DNA of 25,014 nucleotides from positions 1-25,014 of the forward strand of contig MU633756.1 in NCBI GenBank assembly GCA_026770595.1, written 5' to 3'. The notes below the pieces were generated by a model, which was not told where the DNA came from, ran no database searches, and saw nothing but the letters and a program-made list of their open reading frames with translations. A program made the position numbers and the translations under genes. The DNA is from Ochromonadaceae sp. CCMP2298 (taxonomy: Eukaryota > Sar > Synurophyceae > Ochromonadales > Ochromonadaceae). The stretch's first letter is position 1; each line of letters opens with the position of its first letter. This document shows, one piece after another, positions 6,487 through 16,200 of the stretch.

Positions 6487-9400
6487 TCATGCCTTCTCAG
6501 CGGGAGCGATTGAGGGGAGCAGGGAGGGTGGTCGTTCGGTGGTGCTGGTGGAGCTCAGAGCAGCGGCCAGCATCGCTGAGCCCCCCAGCATCTCCAACAT
6601 CGAGCCCTCCACAGACCCGCTGCCCTCTAGTTTCCTGCCGGTCTTGCTCTTGCCGGCTGGGGGCTTGGTCTTCAGGGAGGCTCTGCCGAAAGCGGGGATA
6701 GGCTGGGCAGGTTTCTTCACCCGCAGCTGCTGCTCGTTCAGCTGCATAAGAAGCAGAATCTTCGCGTCTGCTGAGCGACTGAACTCGTTCTTGCTGGCAC
6801 TGGCACTGGCCCCCACGCCGCCCTTGCTACTGGCGGTGCTGCCCTTAGCCCTGTCGAGGTCGGAGAGCGAGGATTGCAGGCTGTTCCCTTCCATGGGTCG
6901 CGGCACGCTGGGCTGGGACAGGGCTACCTCCACGGGTGCGGGCGTGTTGGTCAACGCTGTCCTCGCCGCCTCCGCAAAGGCGTTCTCCATGCCCATGGAT
7001 CGCACGCTGAAGAGGAGGGGCTGCGAGGCGGACTTGGAGATGCGCTTCGAGCCCTTGATGCCTCGGCCCTGCCCCCCCCCCTCCGCTATGCTGAAGACCT
7101 CTGCTGAGCCTGAGCCGGTGCCGTACTCGGAGAGGCTGCTGCCCCCTCGTATGTCGCGGTGGTCGCGGCTCGCGCTCATCTGCTGCTGCTGGTACTGCGG
7201 GAAGATGGGCTGCGAGCCGGTGTAGCTGGCCGAGGTCTTGCGCTGCTGGCTCATGCGGAGGTCGAACTCGAGCTGCGCAGCTAGGCGCTGGTTGTCCATG
7301 GACAGGGCGCGCACCTCAAGGCGCAGGTTGTGCACCTCCTTGAGCAGGTGCTGGTTGTCGCCCAGGTGGTGCTGCACCTTAGAGGCAGCCACATGGTGCG
7401 TGGTGTCCAGGTTCGCGCGCAGGCTGTTCACGTTGCGGTGCAGCAGCGCCATATGCCGCTCCTGCTCTAGGCGCACCTGCTCCAGCTCCATCGCTTGCTC
7501 GGCGTCTGTTGACTCGTCGTCGAAGAAGGGCGTGAGGATGTCGCTGAGGCGCTTGAGTGCAGCCTTCATGCCATCGTTCTGAGTGATCACCTCCACCACC
7601 TCCATTGCAGCTCCGCCGACTCCCACAGGCTTCCTGTCTACCACAACACCCGTCCTGTCCGCCCCCCCTCCGATGGTGCGCTTCTCCGCCTTGAAGTATG
7701 CCTGCTCCAGAGAGAAGGCGTACTCGTCCAGCAGAGTGGCCGCCCTGCGCAGCACCTTGCCCTTGCGAGACGTGGTGCCGCGCATCTCGCGCACCTGCTT
7801 CTGCAGCAGATTCAGGCTCTCGGAGCGGTCGCTCAGCGCCTTCTCCTTCTCCGCGATGGCCTGCAGAGACAGCTCGTACTCCTTGTCCGTCTCGTGCAGC
7901 TTCTCGGTGGCGCGCATCAGCGTCTCCTCCTTGGGGCCCAGCTCCTGCCGCATCGTGTGCAGCTGCATAGTCAAGGCCTTGCGCAGCCTGTGGGAGGGAG
8001 ACGGTTAGAGAGAGAGTGAGACAGTGGGTAAACGTGATAGAAAGCTGGGACAGTGGTGGCATGAGCAGCAGTGGTGGCATGAGTGCTTACTTCTCCAGCT
8101 CGATTATTTTCTGCTGCATCTCTCCCGTCTTCAGTTCCCACTTCTCAGACATCTCGGTGCGCACTCCCAGCTCCGCAGTGGCCTGCTGCAGCCCCTGCTC
8201 CAGCTCCAGTATGCGGTTGTGCGACCAGTCCACCGTGGAGCGCAGCTTGAGCACATCGTCCTCCCTCTCCTCGATGGAGGCCTTCAGCTTGCTCGCCTCG
8301 CTTCTGGCCTGCACCTCCCCCGTGAGCAGCTTGCCCTGCGCCTTCTCCAGCTCCTTCGAGCTCTTCGCCAGCTCGATCTTCAGCTTGCGCCTGTGTCGTC
8401 GAGATGGGTGAGGGCGAGAGAGAGAGAGTATTAGTGCGTGAAGGAGAGAGAGAGAAATAGTGAGGGACGGAGAGGATGGGGCGGGCATTATTGAGGCTAG
8501 GTGCACAGTACGTGATGAGAATGGGTCGGCTCATCCTGCACAGCTACGCAGCACTCACTTTTCTTCCGTCTGTCGCTGGTCCAGCCCCACCATGAGCTCC
8601 TCGTTCCTGGCCTTGATGTACTCGAAGTACTGCAGCACCACGCCCTGCTGCTTCTCCGCCTCCAGCAGCACGCCGCGCTGGTTGCCCTGCACAGAGACCA
8701 CCATGCTGTCTGTCTTCCTTTGCAGCTCAGCGAGGTCGCTGCCCGACCTCAGCACGTACTCGTCATAGGCCCTCTTCATCTGCTCCAGATAGGTGGCCTC
8801 CTGGGACAGCTTCTGCTCGTAGCCCAGCTCCAAGTCGTTGGTGCTCTCGTTGCACTGCTTGCGCACTGCGGCTATCTCCCCAACCATACTGTTCTTCAGA
8901 GTGAGGTACTCGTTCCTGGTCTTCAGGATCTGGTCGTCGCGCTTCTGTACCTCCGCCTGCATGCGGTGCTGCAGATCTATGATGAGCTTGCCCTTGCTCT
9001 CCAGGATCTTGTCCACCTTGAGGTCGTAATCCTTCTTGTTGCCCTCGATGGTGCGCCGACCCTCCCTGAGCTGGGTGTGCAGCAACTTGAGCTTGCTGCT
9101 CTCCACCACGAAGAACTGGTTCTCCAGAGCGACGGGGCTGCGGGGCATGCTCTTGGCGGTCAAGCCGCGCTTGCTGGTGGCGTACATCTTCACCAGCCCG
9201 TCCGCGCCCCCCGAGAATATCCACATGCCGTTGGGGGTGATGCCCACGTGGTCCACAGGTCCGCAGTGCGAGCGCAGGATCCTGCAGCGGTCCACGTCGA
9301 GGCGCTGCAGGTCTATCGAGAAGCTCTTGCCCCCAGGCACCGGGGCCACCACCTCCACGTCCTTGGGCGCCTCCTCCTTGGCGCTGCCCCACTCCTCCAC

Positions 9401-12145
9401 TGTCTTGTCCTGCACGGCCAGGGCCACGTCCTGCGCTAGCACGCGCCTGGACTTCTCGCGCTTCGAGCCGCGCATAGACGCGTTCATGTTCATACCCGTG
9501 GTGAAGGGTGCCGCGTTGATGACAGCGAGGGAGGGGGTGGTCGCGAGGGAGGGGGCTGGAGAGAGCGTGGTGTCCACTGCGCGCAATACGGAGGGCACGG
9601 GCAGGGTGGACACGAGCATGCGCCCGTCCGCCAGTCCCAGCACACAGATGTCGAACTTGTCCGGTCCGTCGGTGCAGCCCAGCGCGATGGAGCACACGCT
9701 TGCGTCCACCTCGAGTGTGGTGGGGCCATTGGAGAGCAGGTCTTCCCAGAAGGCCACGAAGTGACGGGCAACCGGCGCAGTGCCCGTCTTAGCGCCCAAG
9801 AGCGAGGCGGTGGACTCAGAGAAGCCAGACACGTTGGAGCTGCCGCGGCGGGCGCCCAGGTGACCGGCGGGGACGTCCTGCGCAACCGGGGGCGACTGGA
9901 CACGCATAGGGCTGCGCCGTGACTTGACGCTCGACTGCCGTCGGCCCAGACTGGAATCTCCCTGTTGCGAGGGGTGCTGCTGCGCAGTGTACATGTCGAA
10001 CGAGACAGCGATGGTGCACTTGTCCCTCTGCGTCTTGCTGATGGCCACTCTGTTGACAGACACTCCCTTGAACACGTGCTCCTGATCCCGGCTGGTCTCT
10101 CCGATCTTCCAGCCGTAGATGGCGCCATCGGAGGCGGTGGTGATGATGCGCGTGTCGTTTCGGTCGAAGGCGAGGTCTGTTATGCTGGCAGCGTGGTCCA
10201 GCATCGTCATCACACGCGAAGGCACTCCGGTGACTGTGGGGAGAAGGATGCAAGGGAGATAGAAGGGAAGGGTAAGTTCGGAGCACTAGACATGCGGCAT
10301 GCGTACGTACTATGCACTATATACTATGCACTATGTACTATGGGGTAACTTACTGCCCATGTTCACGGTGACGTCGAAGTCCAGCAGGTTGGTGCTGAAC
10401 AGCTGCGCCATCTTGCCCGTGACCACTGCTATGTACTGCCCGCCAGTGGAGTACTTCACGAGAGACACGGGCTGGCTGATTATGTACGCGTGCCCGTTGG
10501 CGCCCACGAAGGGTCCGCGGATGTTGATGCGGCGGTGCAGCTCGAGGCAGTTGTTGGTCAGGACGTACTCGCGCACCTCGCTCTCTGTGGCGAAGGCAGC
10601 CAACGTGCCGGAGGGGTGCACGTCCACGTGTACGGGGTTGTCTTGCGGTTGGTTGATAAGGCGCTCCACCACCTGGAAGCCTTTGAAGGAGGAGGGCTCA
10701 GTGTAGTCCCACATGCGCACGGTGCCGTCTAGGTAGGAGTTGGTGACGAGCGTGTTGGTGCGCGAAGCCATGGACAGGGAGTGCACTGCCTGTGAGTGGT
10801 ATTGGAAGAGAGTGCTCTCGGAGCAGATAGGCACCCAGTCGGCACTGGCAGCCACGTCGGAGAACTTTGATTCTCGAGACAGGGAGACTGCGGCTGACGA
10901 GGGGCGGGTGGCCTGGTCGCCCTTGACGTCCAGCGTGAAGACTCGGTCGCTGCTCATGGCCATCATGCGGAAGGACGACTTGCTAGACTGCTCGCACCAC
11001 GCGACGCCCCTCAGCTGGTCCACGTCCGATACGCGGTACCTGCTCAGGGCCACCAGCTCCGTGCGGCCGGACTTCGTGGGGGGGGTTTGGGGCTTGTCCC
11101 TCCAGGAAGTGATCTTCCCACCCCCAGTGGACGCCAAGAGGGGGGGAGCGAAGGAGATGGGGGTTTCTTCTGGCTGTTCGAGACTCAGTCGGAAGGCCGC
11201 CACTTCGTTGTACTGAGACACAGCCAGCAGCACCTCGTCGCGCAGCAGCAGCTGGGTGATGAGCACAGGCAGGCGTCTGCTCAGAGCCTCCTGCGCCTCG
11301 AACGAGCTGCTCTCCCCCTGCACGGAGGGCGTGCCGAAGCAGTGCAGGTTGTGCCCCTTCTGCTTAAAGTGCTGCACCAGAGTCAGGAACCCGTTCTCAG
11401 TGGCCGCGACGATCACCCCCTCCTCGAAGGGCGGCACCCACACGTGGTAGGTGTAGTTCAGCCCCTTCCCGCGCAGCCCTGTGATGGGCACGTGCGTCAC
11501 GGACTTTGACGTGAACTTCCAGGACGTAAAGAGGTCCCCGCTGCCAGTGGCGCACAGATGAGTTGCGTCGCGCGGGTCGAAGCTCAGGTGCCCCGGTGTG
11601 CTGTCCGTCGCGATGGACTGAAACAGAGACCCCTTTTTGTGGTCGAATATGACGATGCCACAGGAATCCAGCGTCGTTCCGCAGGCGATGAACTGGTTGT
11701 CGTGCGAGAATGCCGCACAGGTGAACTGCACGCCGTCGCCCCCGATTATGAAGTCCGGATTCTGGAAAGACACCAGCTTAGGCGCCCGGAACTCCACCCG
11801 CAAGTACTCCGTGGTGTAGATGAGCATGTGCGTGGTGTGTGGGTCCTCCACCTTCATCTGCACCAGCGACACGAGGAACTTATTGTCGGGGCTGGTGGCA
11901 ATGAAAGTGGGGCACAAGACCTCCTCGTGGTGATCGCTGCACATGTAGGTCTCCTCTTCCTTGCCGGGCTTGTTGCTAAATACCATCAGTCCGCCGCCAG
12001 AACTCACGATGTACTCGTGGTCGTCGAGGGCTAGCAGGCTCCTTTTATTCGACAATGAGCGACAGCCCCACATGGACCTGGGCTGTATCGCCTTCAGCCG
12101 GACGCTGTCATGCATGCCCTTGGCCGTCGCTGCCTTGGCCGACAT
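6487..12145 (-). CDS. CFAP57: CFAP57-like (WDR65) ciliary WD-repeat/coiled-coil protein, 1755 aa, 4 exons
   Basis: I infer exons 12145-10354, 10233-8559, 8390-8091 and 7987-6487, with introns of 120, 168 and 103 nt (GTAAGT, GTGAGT, GTAAGC; all ending ACAG). All four join in one frame. The ATG at 12145 has G at -3. Residues about 20-950 form the WD-repeat part, with CFAP57-like segments such as SFDPRDATHLCATGSGD, YTYHVWVPPFEEGVIVA and GMWIFSGGADGLVKMYA. Residues about 970-1440 are a long coiled coil, including QQKIIELEKLRKALTMQLH, which resembles the conserved CFAP57 coil. CFAP57 is an axonemal protein linked to inner dynein arms and the regulatory complex in cilia. The protein is longer than typical CFAP57 (about 1250 aa), owing to disordered inserts near 680-760 and 810-900 and a low-complexity tail after about 1520. 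CFAP43/CFAP44 have a similar plan but the coil fits CFAP57 better. Confidence 0.88.
8391..8558 (-). other. Intron 2 of CFAP57, with CT microsatellites
   Basis: On the sense (minus) strand this 168-nt intron begins GTGAGT and ends GACACAG. Two runs of GA on the plus strand, at about 8413-8428 and 8441-8456, are CT runs in the transcript close to the 3' splice site and probably form the polypyrimidine tract. Confidence 0.75.
10309..10334. repeat. Short direct repeat in CFAP57 intron 1
   Basis: ACTATGCACTAT occurs at 10309-10320 and again at 10323-10334, within a longer run of ACTATG/TACTAT-like words in the 120-nt intron 1 (10234-10353). It looks like ordinary intronic simple repeat. Confidence 0.8.
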
Positions 12146-12712
12146 AGCGACAGGGGCTCGATAAAGCTTCTTCTGACACTGATAGCTGCAGAAGAGGGCG
12201 CTCAACGACAACTCATATCACCCTCTGTGCACCCACGTGCCCACCGCTCTGAAAGACTCTCTGAGGATCCAGGAGCAGTGTAGAGGTCGTTGTGCAGCAG
12301 AGGTGCCTGCGCTGTTGTGCACACCCTGGACTCTGGAAACCAAGTCCTGGGCTCTGTCCATTCTTGCCTGCTTTTGCTGAGATGTAACCGTCTGGGATCT
12401 TTGTGTCCGAAAGACTAGCGTCGACAATGTTGGATTTCCCACAATTATGCGAAATTTGAGGCGAGTTTTATTCCAGCCATTGTGTTCATTGTGGAGAAGC
12501 AGGGCAGAGCAGAGGGGACAGTGGCTGCAGCAGAGACAGCTGCAACGCAAAAGCTAGCAGAGATATAGCCCATAGCTCACAGCTCGTAGCTTACAGCTCG
12601 CAGCTCACAGCAGTACATCGGAGCAGCATTGCATCAGTGGAGAGATCACAGCAGGACCGTAGTATATCAGAGGCAGTAACCCTGCACATCTGCTGTACAC
12701 GCGCTTGCACAG
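12146..12712. promoter_or_regulatory. Divergent promoter region, CFAP57 / BART-domain gene
   Basis: This 567-nt region lies between the start codons of two ciliary-type genes transcribed in opposite directions. It holds a 14-bp tandem repeat at 12574-12611 and an AT-richer core around 12420-12490. No full RFX X-box was found by eye. No ORF with coding character and no RNA gene is seen. Confidence 0.6.
12574..12611 (+). repeat. 14-bp tandem repeat, about 2.7 copies
   Basis: Units AGCTCACAGCTCGT (12574-12587) and AGCTTACAGCTCGC (12588-12601) are followed by a partial AGCTCACAGC (12602-12611). The repeat lies about 100 nt before the BART gene ATG, so it is in or near its 5' leader. Confidence 0.8.
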
Positions 12713-13183
12713 ATGGCGAAAGAGCAGGAGGAGTTCGTGGGTGACCAGCTGCTCCAGCTAGCAGTAGAATACACCAGCTCAAACTTGTTCACGAGCAAGG
12801 TGGATCGGTTCATCGAAGACCACGCGGATCGGTTTCTCCTAACGACAGAGAGCAAGGAGGACCAGGAGATGCCCCTCGAATACAATACATGCTTCCTGCA
12901 GTACCAGCAGCTCATCGACGGACTGTTCGAGGACTTCGCGCGAGAACACAAGTTCCCCATCAGCGCAGTGTACCAGTGCTTCCGGGACTCGGCCGACGGG
13001 AAATTCACGCCTCTCTTCCAGGAGAACGAGTTTCTCTGGTACGTGGAGCAGGTGATGAGCTGGATGGACTTCGGAGAGTTCATAAAGCTCATGCGAGGAG
13101 CGGCAGGCCGCAGCAGCAGACACAAGGCGGAGAGCAAGAATGAGAGCAAGAGTGGCGGCGAGGGCAAGGACCAAGAGAAGTGA
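12713..13183 (+). CDS. BART-domain protein (CFAP36/ARL2BP-like), 156 aa
   Basis: A helical BART (binder of ARL2) domain spans about residues 8-128. It is recognised from the order of FIEDHADRF, an acidic stretch, LEYNTCFLQYQQLIDGLFE and the closing helix WMDFGEFIKLM. BART domains bind the GTP forms of small GTPases ARL2 and ARL3, and occur in ARL2BP and in the ciliary protein CFAP36 (CCDC104). The C-terminal 30 residues are Lys/Ser/Glu/Gly-rich and disordered. At 156 residues it is close in size to ARL2BP (about 160), while the acidic-then-LEY pattern is shared with CFAP36, so the subfamily is left open. The ATG at 12713 has C at -3, the only start here lacking a purine, but it is the first in frame. 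It sits head-to-head with CFAP57, which supports a ciliary role by context only. Confidence 0.8.
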   Translation: MAKEQEEFVGDQLLQLAVEYTSSNLFTSKVDRFIEDHADRFLLTTESKEDQEMPLEYNTCFLQYQQLIDGLFEDFAREHKFPISAVYQCFRDSADGKFTPLFQENEFLWYVEQVMSWMDFGEFIKLMRGAAGRSSRHKAESKNESKSGGEGKDQEK

Positions 13184-13264
13184 CGCGACGGAACCGCGCA
13201 GTTGCACCCATGGAATCAGGGACATGCACGAATCGGGTCGATTTACATTTACATTATGCATAAG
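13184..13264. other. Convergent 3' gap (BART gene / RPAP1)
   Basis: Only 81 nt separate the two stop codons. On the minus strand, two TGTAA motifs (13253-13249 and 13247-13243) lie 12-22 nt after the RPAP1 stop. The palindrome TTATGCATAA lies at about 13254-13263. No TGTAA is present on the plus strand for the BART gene. Confidence 0.5.
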
Positions 13265-16200
13265 TTAGGGGGGTGACAGCAGCTGCAGGAGAGGCGCATC
13301 CCCCCCGGGCACGAGCGCACTAGAGGCCTTCACGCGTGCGTGCTGCAGCCCAGCAGCCTCCAGCAGAGCTTCTAAGCCAGTCCCAATATCGAATCTGCGG
13401 CGCATCTGATCGAAGGCAGTCGCATGCGAGCTGTTGCCCTGCAGGGCCTGCCTGAGAGCGGGCAGGTGAGCAGTGGCGCCCAGCAGTCCCCGCAGCAGCC
13501 AGTCCGCCGCAGGCTCTTCGCTCCCTGCGATCACGTAGAGAAGCAGCTGCGCCCCGCTGCCGCTAATCACTCGAACGTCCTCGATGGCCTCGGCCTCAGG
13601 GCCCCCAGCCCCTCCGCAGAAGGTGAATAGCGCCAGCTGGCAGAGCGTGACGGCCACCACGTCCCAGAGGCGGTCTTGCTCGGAGCGCAGGCTGCGCAGC
13701 GTGTCCACCATGGCGGTGCACAGGCCCAGAGACTCGCACGCTAGCGTCCGCACAGCCACGCCCTGGCATCTTGCGGGGGGCATCAGCGGCAGCAGCAGCA
13801 CGGGTAGCAGCTGCTGGATGAAGTCGGAGTCCTCCAGCAGGTGCAGCACGCGCAGAGACGAGATCTGGCGCCACACGCGCAGGCGGGCTGTCCAGGGCAG
13901 GCAGGGCGCAGCGGCGAGCACCAGCAGCACTGCGGCGTGCAGCTCCTGCGCCAGTGCGAGGTTCAGGCCTGCGTCCAGCGCCTTCTCGCAGAGGTCCATC
14001 AGGCCCTCCAGCATCTGTGCGTTAAATGCGCGGGTGCCAGTCCTGCTGCCTTTTGTCGGGCGACTCTGCAGGGTCGACATGACTCCCGTGGTGGCTGAGA
14101 AGTCTTTTTGCGCTGCTCCTGCGAGGTGCGCCGCGAAGCCAGGGCCCCCCAGCCCCTCGCAGCCCACAAGCAGCAGCCGCGCCAGCAGTCGCCGGTAGGC
14201 GTCCACGGCCTCCATGTTGGCCTCTGGCGGCGGCCCTGACTCTGGGCTTGTCTCCCCCTCTGCGAAGGCCACAGTGAGCGTGGCGGCCGCGGTGCTCTCC
14301 GCAAGGCCCAGCCAGCGCTTCGACTGGTCGGCGGCACTCAGCTTCAGCAGCGTGAACAGCCGCGGGGCTGCGCTCTCAGCGTCCAGGGGCGTCTCCCGCA
14401 GCATGCGCAGCCACATCGCCAGGCTGCGGTCGGACAGCCGCAGGGTCGCCGAGGTCGTCCAGTCTCTGTCCAGCGCCTGAGCGTTCGGTGACAGCCTCGG
14501 CGGGGGCAGCAAAGAGGCATCGGCTGCGGGCACCAGTGAGCACAGCCGCGCACCGGAGAGGCCCAGGTATCCATCGAGCGCTGCATTCAGGGCCTCGTTG
14601 TCATCCTTGTCTTGCAGCTGCAGCGCCCCCGTGTAGATAGCTTGCCACAGCTCGTCCAACTCGGCACTGGCGAATTCATCCACGCGGGCAGGCAGCGCAG
14701 GCCGCGATTCCCCGTCCCCATCGCTGCGGGCGTGGACCTGCACGGTGTAGCATAGAAATAGTTGCAGTAGTTTGGCCATAGGGCCCCTGAATGTGTGCGC
14801 CGTGAGGCTGTGTAACGAACCACAAATGCAGCTGATAAGTTCCCCACCCACGAAGCTGGAGACAGCCAAGCCAGCATTGCTGCACACTTGCGACAGCAAC
14901 AGGTTCGCGAGAAAGGAGACGCGCGCCAGGAGGCTCGCCTGCCTCACGCGCTGCTCGTGCCAGCAGAAGAGGCCCCGCGACACTACGCCGGGTACATTCC
15001 CAGTCGGCGCAGCTAAGGCAGCAACCTGTCGCTCTAACGCCATTAGCGTATTGACTTCGTCCAGGGATCCACTCGACGCACCCCCCTCTGCCGGTGGGGC
15101 CGCCAGCTGCAGTCTCGCCATGGCCGCGCAGTGCAGCAGCCTCTGCAGGAAGAGCGCCTGCTCGCTAGCCAGCACCGCCTCTTCCGCAGGCGCCACGCCG
15201 CCCGCACCTGCCCGCACCCGCGCCACGTCCGCGATGCTGCCTGCTTCAAAGGCGGGCGACTGCTGCACCAGCCTCACTATTTCCTCGCACTGTCCCTTCA
15301 GGTGCAGCACTGAGGCCAGCACTTGGCTGCCCACTGCCTGCGCTGGTCCGTCCCCGCCCTCTTGCGGCGGCAGCACGGACTCTGCCGCAAACCGCGCAAC
15401 CGCCGCCGCCAGCCCTGGTCCCCGCACAGACAGCAGGCGCGCCTCCCTGGCTACCAGCACTGCCGCGTGTGCATTCCAGGTCTCGACAGCGCCTCTGCTA
15501 GTGCCGGAAGCTTCTGCGTTGGCGAAGACATCTCCCGCGCTGGACGGTAGCACGGCGCAGAGGAGAGCAGCTGCAGCCGTGCTGAAACGCCGCTCATCGC
15601 TTGTTGTACCCCACCCCAGAGCTGCGCTACATAGACCGCGCCAGTGGCGCTTGACGAAGGTCAGGACGGAGCTGCTCAGCTCAACGGCTTGGGAAACTGC
15701 GCTCCCCCCTGCACCGGCACCCTGGCCTGCGTGGTGCGCCAAGACGGAGCTGGCGCTGACGCAACACTGCTCGAGCAGCAGCAGCAACTGCGCATCGAGC
15801 ACTCCTGAATCGCTGCTTGCGAGTGGGGCTGCCTGAGCCACCTCCTGCACCTGCCAGGCCAGCAGCAGATCGCCGACGCAGCGCAGGCCGCACCCATAAA
15901 CCGCGCAAACCTGCAGCAGCTGCAGCATGAGTTCTGCCTCCTGTCCCCATATGCCCCCGTCTCTCGCCCCTCTTCTGCGCAGCAGCTGCACTGCGGCCGC
16001 CCCGGTCCACTCACCCCTCTCCTGAAAGAGAGCGCGCGCAACGCCCGTCTCCCTGCCGGCCAATTCGCGCAGCAGCCGCCACCAGAGGCAGCGCAGTCTA
16101 CACGCAGAGGAGTGGAAGCCGCGAGTTCGCTGAGAGGTCTCGCTGGCACCGTCGTCGGCAGCATCGGTGGCGCTGTCTCCCTCGTCCTCCTCCGCGCCAG

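Noticed and set aside
6356-7225. A 289-codon plus-strand frame antisense to the CFAP57 tail
   Set aside because: It starts in the 3' gap and mirrors the low-complexity C-terminus of CFAP57; no homology is recognisable.
12146-12712. RFX X-box in the shared promoter of the ciliary gene pair
   Set aside because: A GTAACC half-site is present near 12386, but no matching second half follows at the required spacing.
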